Shown: positions 1 to 10,050, counted from the first letter of the stretch. The stretch: 57,867 nucleotides of DNA from Bacteroidota bacterium (GCA_013289095.1 JABDAO010000007.1:1-57867); one strand, 5' to 3'. Program-made: numbers and translations. The notes: generated by a model not told the origin, from the letters alone.

Positions 1-273
1 TTCATAAATACATGCTTCTTCTTCGTCAATAGAGCCTCCTCCTTCATAAATACATGCTTCTTCTTCGTCAATAGAGCCTCCTCTTTCATAAATACATGCT
101 TCTTCTTCGTCAATAGAGCCTCCTCTTTCATAAATACATGCTTCTTCTTCGTCAATACATCCTTCTCCTTCATAAATACATGGTTCGCCTCCGTCAATAC
201 CGCTTTCCTTTCGTAAATACGCCTTTCTCCTTTATACATGCAGCTTTCACTGTGTAAATACACGCGGTTGCCA
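1..273. repeat. Degenerate tandem array, 21-bp unit in a 42-bp dimer register (clear copies 1-42, 43-84, 85-126, 127-168, decaying 169-273)
   Basis: Repeated ttcataaatacatgcttcttc/ttcgtcaatagagcctcctcc. The two halves match at 14 of 21 positions, so the 42-mer is a diverged dimer of a 21-mer. Array is cut by the window edge. Confidence 0.93.
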
Positions 274-382
274 TGCAGTAGCACCCGACACGTCGACTGC
301 AAGAACTGAGTTTCCACAAAATCCGTTCGTAATTAGGGTTCACTCAAATTAACCAATCGTCACACAATCATTCACTTACATT

Positions 383-534
383 TGTTTATCCCGCATTATT
401 CATCAGGAATTGGCCTTCCCACTCAAATGGCTGACAGCACATGCACCCAGCGGGATAACCGGGATGCACACACACAAAAGGCTTAACGCACGTTGCATTA
501 GCCTGTTACACGGCAAATGCAAAATCCCGGGTTA
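383..534 (-). repeat. Dispersed hairpin element family 1, copy A
   Basis: Near-identical to 27363-27512 (tgtttatcccg..attattcat.aggaattggccttcccactcaaatggct..cagcacatgcacccagcgggataaccggg...aaatcccgg) and diverged reverse-complement homologue of 21111-21233 and 32834-32955. Confidence 0.85.
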
Positions 535-846
535 TTGTCAAACTGGCACAAGCAGAAGTATTGATTTAGCTTAAAAGGCTTGCAGCCAGTATGTTTCAGA
601 CAGTCATTCTGTTCAATGATTTTTTCAATACGGAGTGTATCGAACTAAGTAACCCCGCGCTAAAGCGCTACCGTGTACCCACAAGTTTGAGCCTTATATT
701 TGTCTCAAAAACAGATGTATCGAACGAACTATATCAATGCTTTTTGGGGATTTGCGCTTAGAAAAGAGAGGCGAACAGTTAATAAGCCGATTGTTTACCA
801 GTTTTACGCAATGACAAGGTCAGTGAAAAGCAGACTCTTTTGCACA

Positions 847-1197
847 GGTTCCGTGGTGCCTTACACAGGTTCCTTGGAGCCTTTCACAGGTTCCGTGGTG
901 CCTTGCAAAGGTTCTGAGGTACCTTACACAGGTTCCGTGGTGCCTTGCAAAGGTTCTGAGGTGCCTTACACAGGTTCCGTGGTGCCTTGCAAAGGTTCTG
1001 AGGTGCCATTCAAAGGTTCCGTGGTGCCTTACACAGGTTCCTGGGTGCCTTTCAAAGGTTCCGTGGTGCCTTACACAGGTTCCGTGGTGCCTTGCAAAGG
1101 TTCTGAGGTGCCTTACACAGGTTCCGTGGTGCCTTTCACAGGTTCCGTGGTGCCTTACACAGGTTCCGTTGTGCCTTTCAAAGGTTCCGTGGTGCCT
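847..1197 (+). repeat. Tandem 21-bp array, about 17 units; stop-free heptad GS(V/E)VP(Y/C/F)(T/K)
   Basis: ggttccgtggtgccttacaca / ggttctgaggtgccttgcaaa repeated in phase; translation GSVVPYT GSLEPFT GSVVPCK GSEVPYT and so on. Lies within ORF 700-1200. Confidence 0.95.
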
Positions 1198-1250
1198 TGA
1201 TAAGGAAGCGCTGCAAAAACATCGGGGAAATGAAGGGCATCTCTAATGGG

Positions 1251-1334
1251 TGTATTGCGAAGGATAAAGGATATACTGCAAAGAATAAAGGGTGTGTTGC
1301 AAAGGATAAAGACCCGGTTACAGGTGATAAAGGT
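1251..1334 (+). repeat. Short tandem 21-bp array, about 4 units, different consensus from the preceding array
   Basis: tgtattgcgaaggataaagga / tatactgcaaagaataaaggg / tgtgttgcaaaggataaagac / ccggttacaggtgataaaggt. Confidence 0.8.
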
Positions 1335-1543
1335 TATAAAATCAAAACTCAGCGCTTAAAACCTTGCATCCTGTCCATACGCGATTGCCCTGTGACCCAG
1401 TCTTGTCTTTGATCGTACTCTTTAAATTTTATTGTTTTCTGCAACACTATCATAAAAATCCTTGTACTTCCGTTAATTTGATTGAATAATGGACATTTCT
1501 AATAACCTCGATCTATTGACTTCTCTCTGCCTCTCCCCCAAGG

Positions 1544-1701
1544 GCTACCGTGTACCCACAGGTTTTCTGATAGCTGTTAATCCATCGTGATTTATAACGA
1601 AAGGCGTATCCTGGTTCCACCCAACCCCAGACATCGCGCTGCTCCGGAGCGGGATGCCTGGGGTTTTGATGATCATAAAAAAGATGTGGGTACACGGTAG
1701 C
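1544..1701. mobile_element. MITE-like palindromic element with 17-bp perfect terminal inverted repeats
   Basis: gctaccgtgtacccaca (1544-1560) and tgtgggtacacggtagc (1685-1701); internal stem aaccccagacatc/gatgcctggggtt. Confidence 0.7.
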
Positions 1702-1937
1702 GCTAAAGCGCGGGGTTACTAATTGATTCAGGTAACGTACCTTTTAATAGGTTGATAAATACACGCAAGGAAGCCTGGCGTGTTCTGCCTTTTTGAGTGA
1801 ACCCTAAATAAAGGCAAGACATGGAAATACAAACACAACCGGGGCTCCTCATGGGCGCACTCGTTTAAGGACGAAAGCTTTCAGGCTCCAGTGAGCCACG
1901 GGGCGTGGACTAAAAATTGTTCGAAGTGCGATGGAGA

Positions 1938-1967
1938 TAAAAAAAACCCTCCAGATGGAGGGTTTTG
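1938..1967 (-). terminator. Rho-independent-type terminator for the DUF6089-like gene
   Basis: aaaaaaccctccagatggagggtttt stem-loop with T-run on the minus strand just after the stop at 1975. Confidence 0.75.
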
Positions 1968-1974
1968 AAAGGTC

Positions 1975-2943
1975 TTAGAATTTAGCCCTGAATTTTCGTT
2001 TCTTGTATTTTTTGCCTTTGAAAATACTTCCGTAATGCGATTTGTAGTAAGTGCTTTTGCCTCGCAGTGCATAGCTGAAATTAATTGTTGTGGTGAGATA
2101 ATCATCATTTTTATCGTTGTAGCCACGTACATTCGCATGGCCTCCTGGCTGATTTGTCAAACCCTCTCCGGTCTTAAGCCATCCATAATTATTTAAAATG
2201 GCAGGGTTTGACGTGACCTCACCAGTTCGATCAGCGAATGCTGCTGATTTTCCATTCGCTCCGCCTGGGAGTGTAGCTGGGTCTACATAATTTCCATGTA
2301 CATCATCAATCTCATCGGTAAAGGTGGTTCGGTAGGTGATGTCCCACCCAATGCGGTATCGCTTCTCGATAGTGAAATAAAATCCGATCTGGGCTGGAAT
2401 CGCAAATCCATATAAACTATAGCCATGACCTTCGGTCTGCAGGGGCTCCAGTGCGACAGGTGTATTGCCATAACCCGGAGGCTCGGTAAGTGACAGTGGG
2501 TTGAAATGGAAACCTGCAACACCTATTCCGGCATAAGCGCGAAAATCATTGCGGTAACGGTAGGTATGACCGAGGTCATTGATCTCGAAAAAGTAATATT
2601 GAGCCAGTAAATTTATTTCTTGAATATTGTCCTGAAAGTCAAGATTACGATCCCGCCGGTTTTCGTATGGAGAATCTTTGTCGCTTCCTTGAACATGTGT
2701 GTATGCGAAACCGCCTTGAATGGAGAGACTTGGAAACATTTTGTACCGAACAAACAGTCCGTCACCCGTACGGGTTTCGCCCATTTTCATGTCGGCGATG
2801 TAGTGACGGGCAGGACCTGCACCTCCTCCTATATCACCAATATAATTGCCTGCACCAACCTGTACTCCAACATCCCATTTGTATTGGGAGAAGGAAATCA
2901 TTGGCATGGATAAAGCGGATATGATGAGTAGAACTCTTCTCAT
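1975..2943 (-). CDS. DUF6089 family / PorG-like outer-membrane beta-barrel protein
   Basis: MRRVLLIISALSMPMISFSQYKWDVGVQVGAGNYIGDIGG..., signal peptide and GxxNYxGDxGG start; ORF to 2961, start chosen at MRRVLL. Confidence 0.8.
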   Translation of the reverse strand: MRRVLLIISALSMPMISFSQYKWDVGVQVGAGNYIGDIGGGAGPARHYIADMKMGETRTGDGLFVRYKMFPSLSIQGGFAYTHVQGSDKDSPYENRRDRNLDFQDNIQEINLLAQYYFFEINDLGHTYRYRNDFRAYAGIGVAGFHFNPLSLTEPPGYGNTPVALEPLQTEGHGYSLYGFAIPAQIGFYFTIEKRYRIGWDITYRTTFTDEIDDVHGNYVDPATLPGGANGKSAAFADRTGEVTSNPAILNNYGWLKTGEGLTNQPGGHANVRGYNDKNDDYLTTTINFSYALRGKSTYYKSHYGSIFKGKKYKKRKFRAKF

Positions 2944-3166
2944 TGTACAAATGTACACCATTGTTGAACAATTCCTACTGTTTGTCGAAAAATATTTTGG
3001 CGTATTGCTCTAACCCTACCGATGTCCGATTTATGAACATTGCTCGCCACTCAGTTTTGAGTTCGGAGCAAGCAACACTGGCCTGACAGTTTCAGTAAAG
3101 AGAAATGAAAATCAGCTACTTTTACCTTTGATTTTTCCGGCTCCCTTATCTTTTCCGGGCCGGAAG

Positions 3167-4141
3167 ATGTCCACTCAAATTTATCCAAGGATGAAAAATC
3201 GGATTTCAGCGCTATTTAAAATTCAGTACCCTATTGTTCAGGCCGGTATGATCTGGTGCAGCGGCTGGAAACTGGCCTCGGCCGTAAGTAATGCAGGAGG
3301 TTTGGGTTTGATTGGTTCGGGTTCAATGTACCCTGAAATACTACGCGAACATATTCAAAAATGCAAGGCAGCAACCTCCAGGCCTTTTGGGGTTAATTTG
3401 CCCTTGCTCTATCCCGATATTGACAAACATGTTCAGGTAATAGTCGAAGAAGGAGTAAGCATTGTCTTTACTTCCGCCGGCAATCCCAAAACCTGGACAG
3501 ATATCTTAAAGTCGAACGGCATAACAGTTGTTCATGTTGTCTCAAACTTGAAATTTGCCCGTAAAGCGGAAGATGCAGGTGCAGATGCCATTGTAGCCGA
3601 AGGATTTGAAGCCGGTGGTCATAACGGCCGGGAGGAAACAACTACACTCTGTCTGGTGCCCTTGATCAGGGAGGCCATTCATATACCCCTGCTGGCCGCA
3701 GGCGGTATCGCAACCGGAAAAGGGATGTTGGCTGTTATGGCTTTAGGGGCAGAGGGTGTGCAAATAGGGTCTCGCTTTGTGGCTTCAGAAGAATCATCAG
3801 CACACCTGAATTTTAAGGATCGTGTGGTTCATGCTGCCGAGGGTGAAACACAGCTGATGCTCAAACAGCTCACTCCGGTGCGTCTGCTCCGAAATGATTT
3901 TTTTACTGAGGTAGCGCTTGCCGAGCAGCGTGGCGCTTCGCGCGAGGAATTGACGACCCTGCTCGGACGGGGGCGTGCTAAAGCCGGGATGTTTGAAGGG
4001 AAACTGGATGAAGGTGAATTGGAAATAGGGCAGGTAAGCGCTGTAATCCGTGAAATCTTACCTGCCGCATCCATTGTGCAGGAAATAATCACCGAATATG
4101 AAGAGGCCCGGTGCAATTTGCTTGCCTTGAAACTGGAATGA
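3167..4141 (+). CDS. NAD(P)H-dependent nitronate monooxygenase / FabK-like flavin oxidoreductase
   Basis: YPIVQAGMIWCSGWKLASAVSNAGGLGLIGSG, EGFEAGGHNG, AAGGIATGKGMLAVMALGAEGVQIGSRF motifs. Confidence 0.9.
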   Translation: MSTQIYPRMKNRISALFKIQYPIVQAGMIWCSGWKLASAVSNAGGLGLIGSGSMYPEILREHIQKCKAATSRPFGVNLPLLYPDIDKHVQVIVEEGVSIVFTSAGNPKTWTDILKSNGITVVHVVSNLKFARKAEDAGADAIVAEGFEAGGHNGREETTTLCLVPLIREAIHIPLLAAGGIATGKGMLAVMALGAEGVQIGSRFVASEESSAHLNFKDRVVHAAEGETQLMLKQLTPVRLLRNDFFTEVALAEQRGASREELTTLLGRGRAKAGMFEGKLDEGELEIGQVSAVIREILPAASIVQEIITEYEEARCNLLALKLE

Positions 4142-4375
4142 CTGCGTAAGAGCGATGGGCCTGTCCTTCCGATCATATACTTACGTTATGATTTACCGTG
4201 AAGCGTTCAGTCTATCCATACTTTTTGTTCACTTCAACGCTTCGAATTCGGGCCTGAATTCATGAATGAAGAGTACAGGATGGTTTCCTGCCGGCTCATG
4301 AAAAGCATCGGGACATCTAAAGCTATTACTTTTCTGCAATAAAATCGTCTGAAAATGCTCCTCCCTCTTACACGC

Positions 4376-4585
4376 TTTTGCCTTGAACCTTCCTCAAGCG
4401 ACTTCCTGATTTTATCATTCAGCGCTTTGAACTTAGAGTGCTTCTACTGGACTACACAATTCTGCTCTGGAATCTCCCATAACTATTCCGCGATCAGATT
4501 CTTCCGCTATGGGATCTCCCATAGCGGTTCCCCGAGTACATGCTTTCGCTCTGGGATCTCTCCTAGCGATTATCCGAAACCATTC
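4376..4585. repeat. Degenerate tandem array, 42-bp unit (clear at 4460-4501, 4502-4543, 4544-4585, diverged upstream)
   Basis: ttctgctctggaatctcccat... / ttccgctatgggatctcccat... / tttcgctctgggatctctcct... at exact 42-bp spacing. Confidence 0.85.
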
Positions 4586-4953
4586 TTTCTAAATCCTGCC
4601 TTCAAAGGTACAAGGGCCTGAATATGTCTGTCTTCCCTGAAATCATGGAATGCCACTATCCGAGCCTGGGCTGCCTTTTTACACGCATGACCAGCCAGGC
4701 TCCGCTCAGTCTTGGATAATCCTGCATTATTCTGTTGGAGATGCCAACGCTCTGAAAAGGCCACCAACTTTCAGGAGCAGCGGGATAACCCAAATCCTTC
4801 ACACAGATGGACAATGCGCTGAACAGTAGCGAACTACGTTTCTACTGTTCATTTTGGGATAATTTGTAATTTCACCGCGCAAGCGGAACGAACGGTTTCA
4901 CGGGTTGCTTGCTGTTCAATGCTGGAATTCATGTATTCATACTTATTCTTCTC

Positions 4954-6195
4954 ATGATAAAATTTAACAGATTTACGTTAGATAACGGACTACGGGTGAT
5001 CGTACATTCCGACACTTCCACACAACTGGCTTGTTTAAACATACTGTATGATGTTGGGGCCCGGGATGAAGACCCTGCCCAGACAGGTTTCGCCCACCTC
5101 TTCGAACACTTAATGTTTGGCGGATCCGTAAATATACCTAGTTACGATGAGCCTCTTCAACGGGTGGGGGGCGAAAACAATGCGTTTACTTCTAATGATA
5201 TCACAAACTATTACCTGACATTACCGGTCAACAACATCGAGACCGGTTTTTGGCTAGAGAGCGATCGAATGCTGAGCCTGGCATTTTCGGAGAAAAGCCT
5301 GGAAGTTCAACGCAGTGTGGTGATCGAGGAATTCAAGCAACGTTACCTCAATCAGCCTTACGGTGATGTGTGGCTGCTGCTCCGTCCGCTGGCTTATAAA
5401 GTACACCCCTATCTTTGGTGTACGATAGGCAAGGAAATAAAACACATCGAAGATGCCCGTATGGATGATGTGAAAGCCTTCTTTAAAAAACACTATACCC
5501 CTTCAAATGCGATCCTGGTTGTATCGGGTAATGTTCAATTTGGTGAGATAAAGCAATTGACTGAAAAATGGTTTGGTACCATCCCGACAACGCCCAAACC
5601 TGTTCGCAACCTGCCCCCCGAACCTGTACAAACCGAATACAGGAACCTTAGCGTCCAGCGCGATGTGCCCAGTGATGCGCTGTACATGGCCTTTCACATG
5701 TGTTCGAGAACGGAAAAGGGGTATCATGTCATGGATCTGATATCCGATCTGCTCTCTCGTGGTAATTCTGCCCGTTTGTACAATTCGCTTGTAAAAAGCA
5801 ATCAGTTGTTTTCCGAAATCAGCGCCTACCTCATGGGCGACCTTGATAAAGGGATGTTCGTGATTTCTGGGAAATTGCTCGAAGGAATTTCCTTTCAGCA
5901 AGCCGAAGACGCAGTATTCCATGAATTGGAAAAGCTAAAAACAGATTTGATTTCAGATATGGAGCTTCAGAAAGTAAAGAACAAGATGGAATCGACAATT
6001 GTTTTTGGAGAAACGAGTGTGCTCGACAAATCTATGACCCTGGCACTTTTCGAACTTCTGGGTGATGCCGAAGGCATTAACCTGGAGGTAGGAAAGTACA
6101 TGGCGGTTACCAGGGCCGAGATTCAGGAAGCCGCCCAGACCGTATTACGAAAAACAAATTGCTCTTCACTCTTTTATCAAGCGCTGAAACACTGA
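4954..6195 (+). CDS. M16 family zinc peptidase
   Basis: HLFEHLMFGGS (HxxEH) and N-terminal FTLDNGLRVIVHSD. Confidence 0.95.
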   Translation: MIKFNRFTLDNGLRVIVHSDTSTQLACLNILYDVGARDEDPAQTGFAHLFEHLMFGGSVNIPSYDEPLQRVGGENNAFTSNDITNYYLTLPVNNIETGFWLESDRMLSLAFSEKSLEVQRSVVIEEFKQRYLNQPYGDVWLLLRPLAYKVHPYLWCTIGKEIKHIEDARMDDVKAFFKKHYTPSNAILVVSGNVQFGEIKQLTEKWFGTIPTTPKPVRNLPPEPVQTEYRNLSVQRDVPSDALYMAFHMCSRTEKGYHVMDLISDLLSRGNSARLYNSLVKSNQLFSEISAYLMGDLDKGMFVISGKLLEGISFQQAEDAVFHELEKLKTDLISDMELQKVKNKMESTIVFGETSVLDKSMTLALFELLGDAEGINLEVGKYMAVTRAEIQEAAQTVLRKTNCSSLFYQALKH

Positions 6196-6288
6196 GCCTC
6201 TTCACAAGAACATTTCATCGAAACGTATTCTCGGTCCGACAGCTACGGAGATACATATACTGAACAGCTTTTTAATAACCCGACACAG

Positions 6289-7590
6289 ATGAACACACTT
6301 CAACAGCCAGACCGCAAACATGCCCCTGCATTCGGAACACTTGATCAAGTAGCTATCGCCGAGGCCAAAACTATCAAACTTGGAAATGGGATTCCGCTCT
6401 TTAAAATCGATGCTGGCACGCAGGACCTGGTAAAGATTGAGTTCATTTTTCCTGGCGCAGGGGCAACCAGCCAGCCCGGTCCGCTTGTTTCTGTCGGAAC
6501 GAATGATATGTTGGATGAAGGTACCGGGCGTTTTTCATCCTCCGAGCTGGCCGAGCGCATTGATTACTTTGGCGCATTTTTGCAAATGGAATCGACCCTT
6601 GATTTCTCTTCCGCTTGTTTATTCTGTTTAAATAAACATTTGCGTGATACCTTGCCCCTGTTGGAGGAAATGATAAAAAGCGCCAGTTTCCCGTCACATG
6701 AATTTGATACCTATCTTCAGAATAAAAAACAAAAATTTCTGACCGATGAGGCAAAGGTTTCGACCATTGCACGGAAAAAATTTACCCAACTGCTATTTGG
6801 TGATGTGCACCCGTATGGTCATTATCTGAGCCAGGGCGATTTCGAAACGCTTGACAGGCAGCAACTCCTCCATTTTCATCAACGTGCTTACCGGGCCGAC
6901 AGTTGTCATGTGGTTGTTTCAGGAAAAATGGATCCCCAGCTGGATCTCCTGATCGACACCCATTTTGGGGATAAAACTTGGTCCTCCATGAACACGCCGT
7001 CAGCAAAACAACCGGCACTGATCCAATCAACGCTGGTCAAAAAACATTTTGTTGAAAAGAAAGATGCTGTTCAAAGCGCGATCCGTATCGGAAGACTCCT
7101 GTTCAATAAAATGGATCCTGATTTTATGGGTATGCAGGTACTGAATACCATTTTTGGCGGATATTTCGGTTCCAGACTGATGTCGAATATTCGGGAAGAC
7201 AAGGGATACACGTATGGGATTGGTTCCGGCATCGTTTCACTGAAACAGGCCGGATATTTTTTCATTTCAACCGAAGTAGGAGTAAGCGTTTGTAAAGATG
7301 CCTTAACCGAAATTTATTTCGAAATGGCACGTCTGCGAAACGAACTCATTCCCGAAGAAGAATTGATCCTGGTGAAGAATTATTTGCTGGGCACGTTTCT
7401 CCGAAGTGCAGACGGGCCTTTTTCGCTGGCCGATAAATTTAAAAACATTTATGATTACGGTCTGGACTATACTTATTATCAACGGTATGTACAGGTCGTT
7501 AAAAATATAACATCTATTGATCTTCAGGCACTTGCTAATAAATATCTCCAGGAAGGACAGATGACGGAGTTGGTCGTGGGTCTTCAATAA
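6289..7590 (+). CDS. M16 family peptidase-like protein, second non-catalytic-type subunit
   Basis: LGNGIPLFKIDAGTQDLVKIEFIFPGAG, no HxxEH seen; VLNTIFGGYFGSRLMSNIREDKGYTYGIGSG; adjacent to first M16 gene. Confidence 0.92.
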   Translation: MNTLQQPDRKHAPAFGTLDQVAIAEAKTIKLGNGIPLFKIDAGTQDLVKIEFIFPGAGATSQPGPLVSVGTNDMLDEGTGRFSSSELAERIDYFGAFLQMESTLDFSSACLFCLNKHLRDTLPLLEEMIKSASFPSHEFDTYLQNKKQKFLTDEAKVSTIARKKFTQLLFGDVHPYGHYLSQGDFETLDRQQLLHFHQRAYRADSCHVVVSGKMDPQLDLLIDTHFGDKTWSSMNTPSAKQPALIQSTLVKKHFVEKKDAVQSAIRIGRLLFNKMDPDFMGMQVLNTIFGGYFGSRLMSNIREDKGYTYGIGSGIVSLKQAGYFFISTEVGVSVCKDALTEIYFEMARLRNELIPEEELILVKNYLLGTFLRSADGPFSLADKFKNIYDYGLDYTYYQRYVQVVKNITSIDLQALANKYLQEGQMTELVVGLQ

Positions 7591-7890
7591 GCCCAACGGG
7601 TGTGCTGGAAACGGAGCGCCAGCTGCCAATACGTCTGGGTGACAAGAACCATTGTCCGGTCAGTTCAGTATGTTGTGCTTTGCGGATCCAGATAGCAATT
7701 GCTAACAGGATCAGAGCGATTGCATACATTGGCTTTAAAAACACGATAAAAGCATGTACCGGGATGAAGATACGGTCTGTGAACCCTTTTCCTATTTCCG
7801 ATACCCACTTAGGTGTGGGATTGCGCTGAAAATCACTTATTTGGATAAGTCATTGAATCTTCATATATTTGTTGATCAAGGGATAATGTC

Positions 7891-10050
7891 ATGCAGAAAC
7901 TTGTTTTTCTTTCTCTGCTTTTTTTCTTCTTTTCTGTTTCTTCCGCTTTGCAAGCCACTCCGGTTCTTGAAAGATCGGGTAGAGGAACCGTTGAGGTCAA
8001 CCGGAGTCAAGGTGTGTGTAACCCAGTCTTTAACCGCCTTCCGGTTCGTGTAGTCCCTTCCCCTAGTCTGCGTTGCCTGAATGTTCAGGCAAACGGTGAC
8101 GTGATTCTAACCTGGTTCTTGCCCGATACAATCAGCGCCGATGGCAAGTTTAACAGCTATTTTATCTACAGTTCGAACAACCCGGGAGGGCCGTATACCA
8201 AGCTGGACAGTATTTTTACATACACCACCAGCTCGTACACGAATGTGGGAGCAAACGCGAATGGGGCTTCTAAATATTATTACGTACAGACACGCTATCA
8301 GATGGGAACACTTAATTTTTCACCTCCGATCGATACGCTGCATTCCATCTTCTTAACGGTCACCAACCCTGGCAATGGAACTGCGGTTCTCAACTGGAAC
8401 GCCCTTGCAAACCCGTTGCCTGTCACCTCACTTAAATGGTACCATGTCTACTGTGAACATCCTGCGAATGTCTGGACCCAGATAGATTCCACAAAAGGCC
8501 TGAACTTTACAGACACCATCATCATCTGTCATGCATTCCTGAATTACAAGGTCACCATCGACGATTCTATGGGTTGTACTTCTGTTTCTAATATTAGCGG
8601 AGCCACATTTTCGAATATCATAGCGCCCAATGTCGTTGTTCTTGACTCGGTATCTGTTAATTCAGGCGGTCAAGCTGCGCTGGGCTGGGTAAAAGATGGT
8701 TCGGTCGATACCAAGGGGTATATTATTTACAAATACAATGGGGTTAAATGGGTAGCAGTAGATACGGTTTTAGGTGCATCGGTCACGTCCTTTGTTCCTC
8801 CATCTTCCGCTGCCGGTCAGGGAAGCGAGATCTATGGTGTTTCTGCTTTCGATACCTGTATGAATGTATCGGTGCTCAGTAATGTTCAAAAAACCCTGTA
8901 TCTGACTTACCGCATGGATATCTGCGATGCGGCCATGCATCTTACCTGGAACAACTACATCAATATTCCGGGAAGCGTAGGCTCCTACAGTATCGAAGAG
9001 AGTATAAATGGGGGGCCATTTACAATCCTGGCTGTCACTCAACCAGGTGATACCACCTATACCGCAGCAGGATTGACCGATCAGCTAACCTATTGTTTCC
9101 GGGTTGTTGTAAACAATGGTTCTGGCGATATCACTGCCGAGTCGAATAAATTTTGCTATCTGGTTACCATACCCTCTCAACCCAAGTTTAATTACCTGCG
9201 TGTTGCCAGTGTACTTGTACCAGGCAAGAGCGTTAAAGTTATGGCCTTCATTGATGTAACGGCAAATGCCCAGAGTTATCATTTTTACAGAGCCTCTTCA
9301 CCGAGCGCCACGCCAGAACACTTTGCTTCGGTATCTGTAAGTACGCCCGTGAATTCATATGTCGAGGTGATAGACAATGCAGTTGATCCTTCGCTTTCGA
9401 GTTATTATTATTCAATGTATGTAGTCGACAGTTGTGGTACCGAAAGAGCAATGTCGAATGTAGATCATACCATATTGCTCACGGCCACTGTCAACGATGG
9501 TACTCCTTCAAACGACCTTACCTGGAATGATTATGCGAGGTGGCTGGGAGATGTAAGTTCCTATAATATATACCGAGCCATAGATGGAGTATGGAACGGC
9601 CCGATAGCAAATGTCCCTTTTACTGGAGCCGGGACCAACAAATACTCCGATAATGTATCTGCCTTCTATCCAACCACCGGCAAATTCGAGTACTTTGTTC
9701 AGGCGCTTGAAGGGCCCAATGATCCGTATGGTTTTGCTGATACAAGCAATTCGAATGTGGTGAATACCTATCAGAACGCTACCTTCTATATCCCCAATGC
9801 TTTTAAACCAGCGGGCATCGATAAAGTATTTATGCCGGTCTGGACCTTTGTGGACATCTCAGATTATTCACTTGAAATATTTGACCGCTGGGGATTGAAA
9901 GTGTTTTCAACGACTGACAAGAACACGGGCTGGGATGGAACACTCAAGGGTAAGCCCTGCGAAATGGGGGCTTACGTCTATCTGATCACTTATAAAACGT
10001 CCATTGGAGAGTATGTTGATCGCAATGGAACAGTTACGCTCTATCGTTAA
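7891..10050 (+). CDS. Gliding motility-associated C-terminal domain protein (T9SS type B sorting), fibronectin-like repeats
   Basis: Signal peptide; C-terminus FYIPNAFKPAGIDKVFMPV...SLEIFDRWGLKVFSTTDKNTGWDGTLKGKPCEMGAYVYLITYK. Confidence 0.9.
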   Translation: MQKLVFLSLLFFFFSVSSALQATPVLERSGRGTVEVNRSQGVCNPVFNRLPVRVVPSPSLRCLNVQANGDVILTWFLPDTISADGKFNSYFIYSSNNPGGPYTKLDSIFTYTTSSYTNVGANANGASKYYYVQTRYQMGTLNFSPPIDTLHSIFLTVTNPGNGTAVLNWNALANPLPVTSLKWYHVYCEHPANVWTQIDSTKGLNFTDTIIICHAFLNYKVTIDDSMGCTSVSNISGATFSNIIAPNVVVLDSVSVNSGGQAALGWVKDGSVDTKGYIIYKYNGVKWVAVDTVLGASVTSFVPPSSAAGQGSEIYGVSAFDTCMNVSVLSNVQKTLYLTYRMDICDAAMHLTWNNYINIPGSVGSYSIEESINGGPFTILAVTQPGDTTYTAAGLTDQLTYCFRVVVNNGSGDITAESNKFCYLVTIPSQPKFNYLRVASVLVPGKSVKVMAFIDVTANAQSYHFYRASSPSATPEHFASVSVSTPVNSYVEVIDNAVDPSLSSYYYSMYVVDSCGTERAMSNVDHTILLTATVNDGTPSNDLTWNDYARWLGDVSSYNIYRAIDGVWNGPIANVPFTGAGTNKYSDNVSAFYPTTGKFEYFVQALEGPNDPYGFADTSNSNVVNTYQNATFYIPNAFKPAGIDKVFMPVWTFVDISDYSLEIFDRWGLKVFSTTDKNTGWDGTLKGKPCEMGAYVYLITYKTSIGEYVDRNGTVTLYR

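Larger units (their letters stand above)
648..1720. mobile_element. Region bounded by 36-bp inverted repeats (648-683 and 1685-1720) enclosing the 21-bp arrays; possible composite or MITE-derived element
   Basis: agtaaccccgcgctaaagcgctaccgtgtacccaca at 648-683 is the reverse complement of 1685-1720 apart from the centre of gcgctaaagcgc. Confidence 0.55.

Noticed and set aside
1-273. CRISPR array
   Set aside because: The copies are contiguous 21/42-mers with no unique spacers, and there are no cas genes in the window.
1513-1695. 60-aa minus-strand ORF (MYPHLFYDHQNPRHPAPEQRDVWGWVEPGYAFRYKSRW...)
   Set aside because: Lies within the palindromic MITE-like element; likely an ORF carried by the repeat and not a gene.
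7535-7744. Small minus-strand membrane ORF (MFLKPMYAIALILLAIAIWIRKAQ...)
   Set aside because: One hydrophobic segment only, overlaps the end of the M16 gene, no recognisable family; not enough to call.
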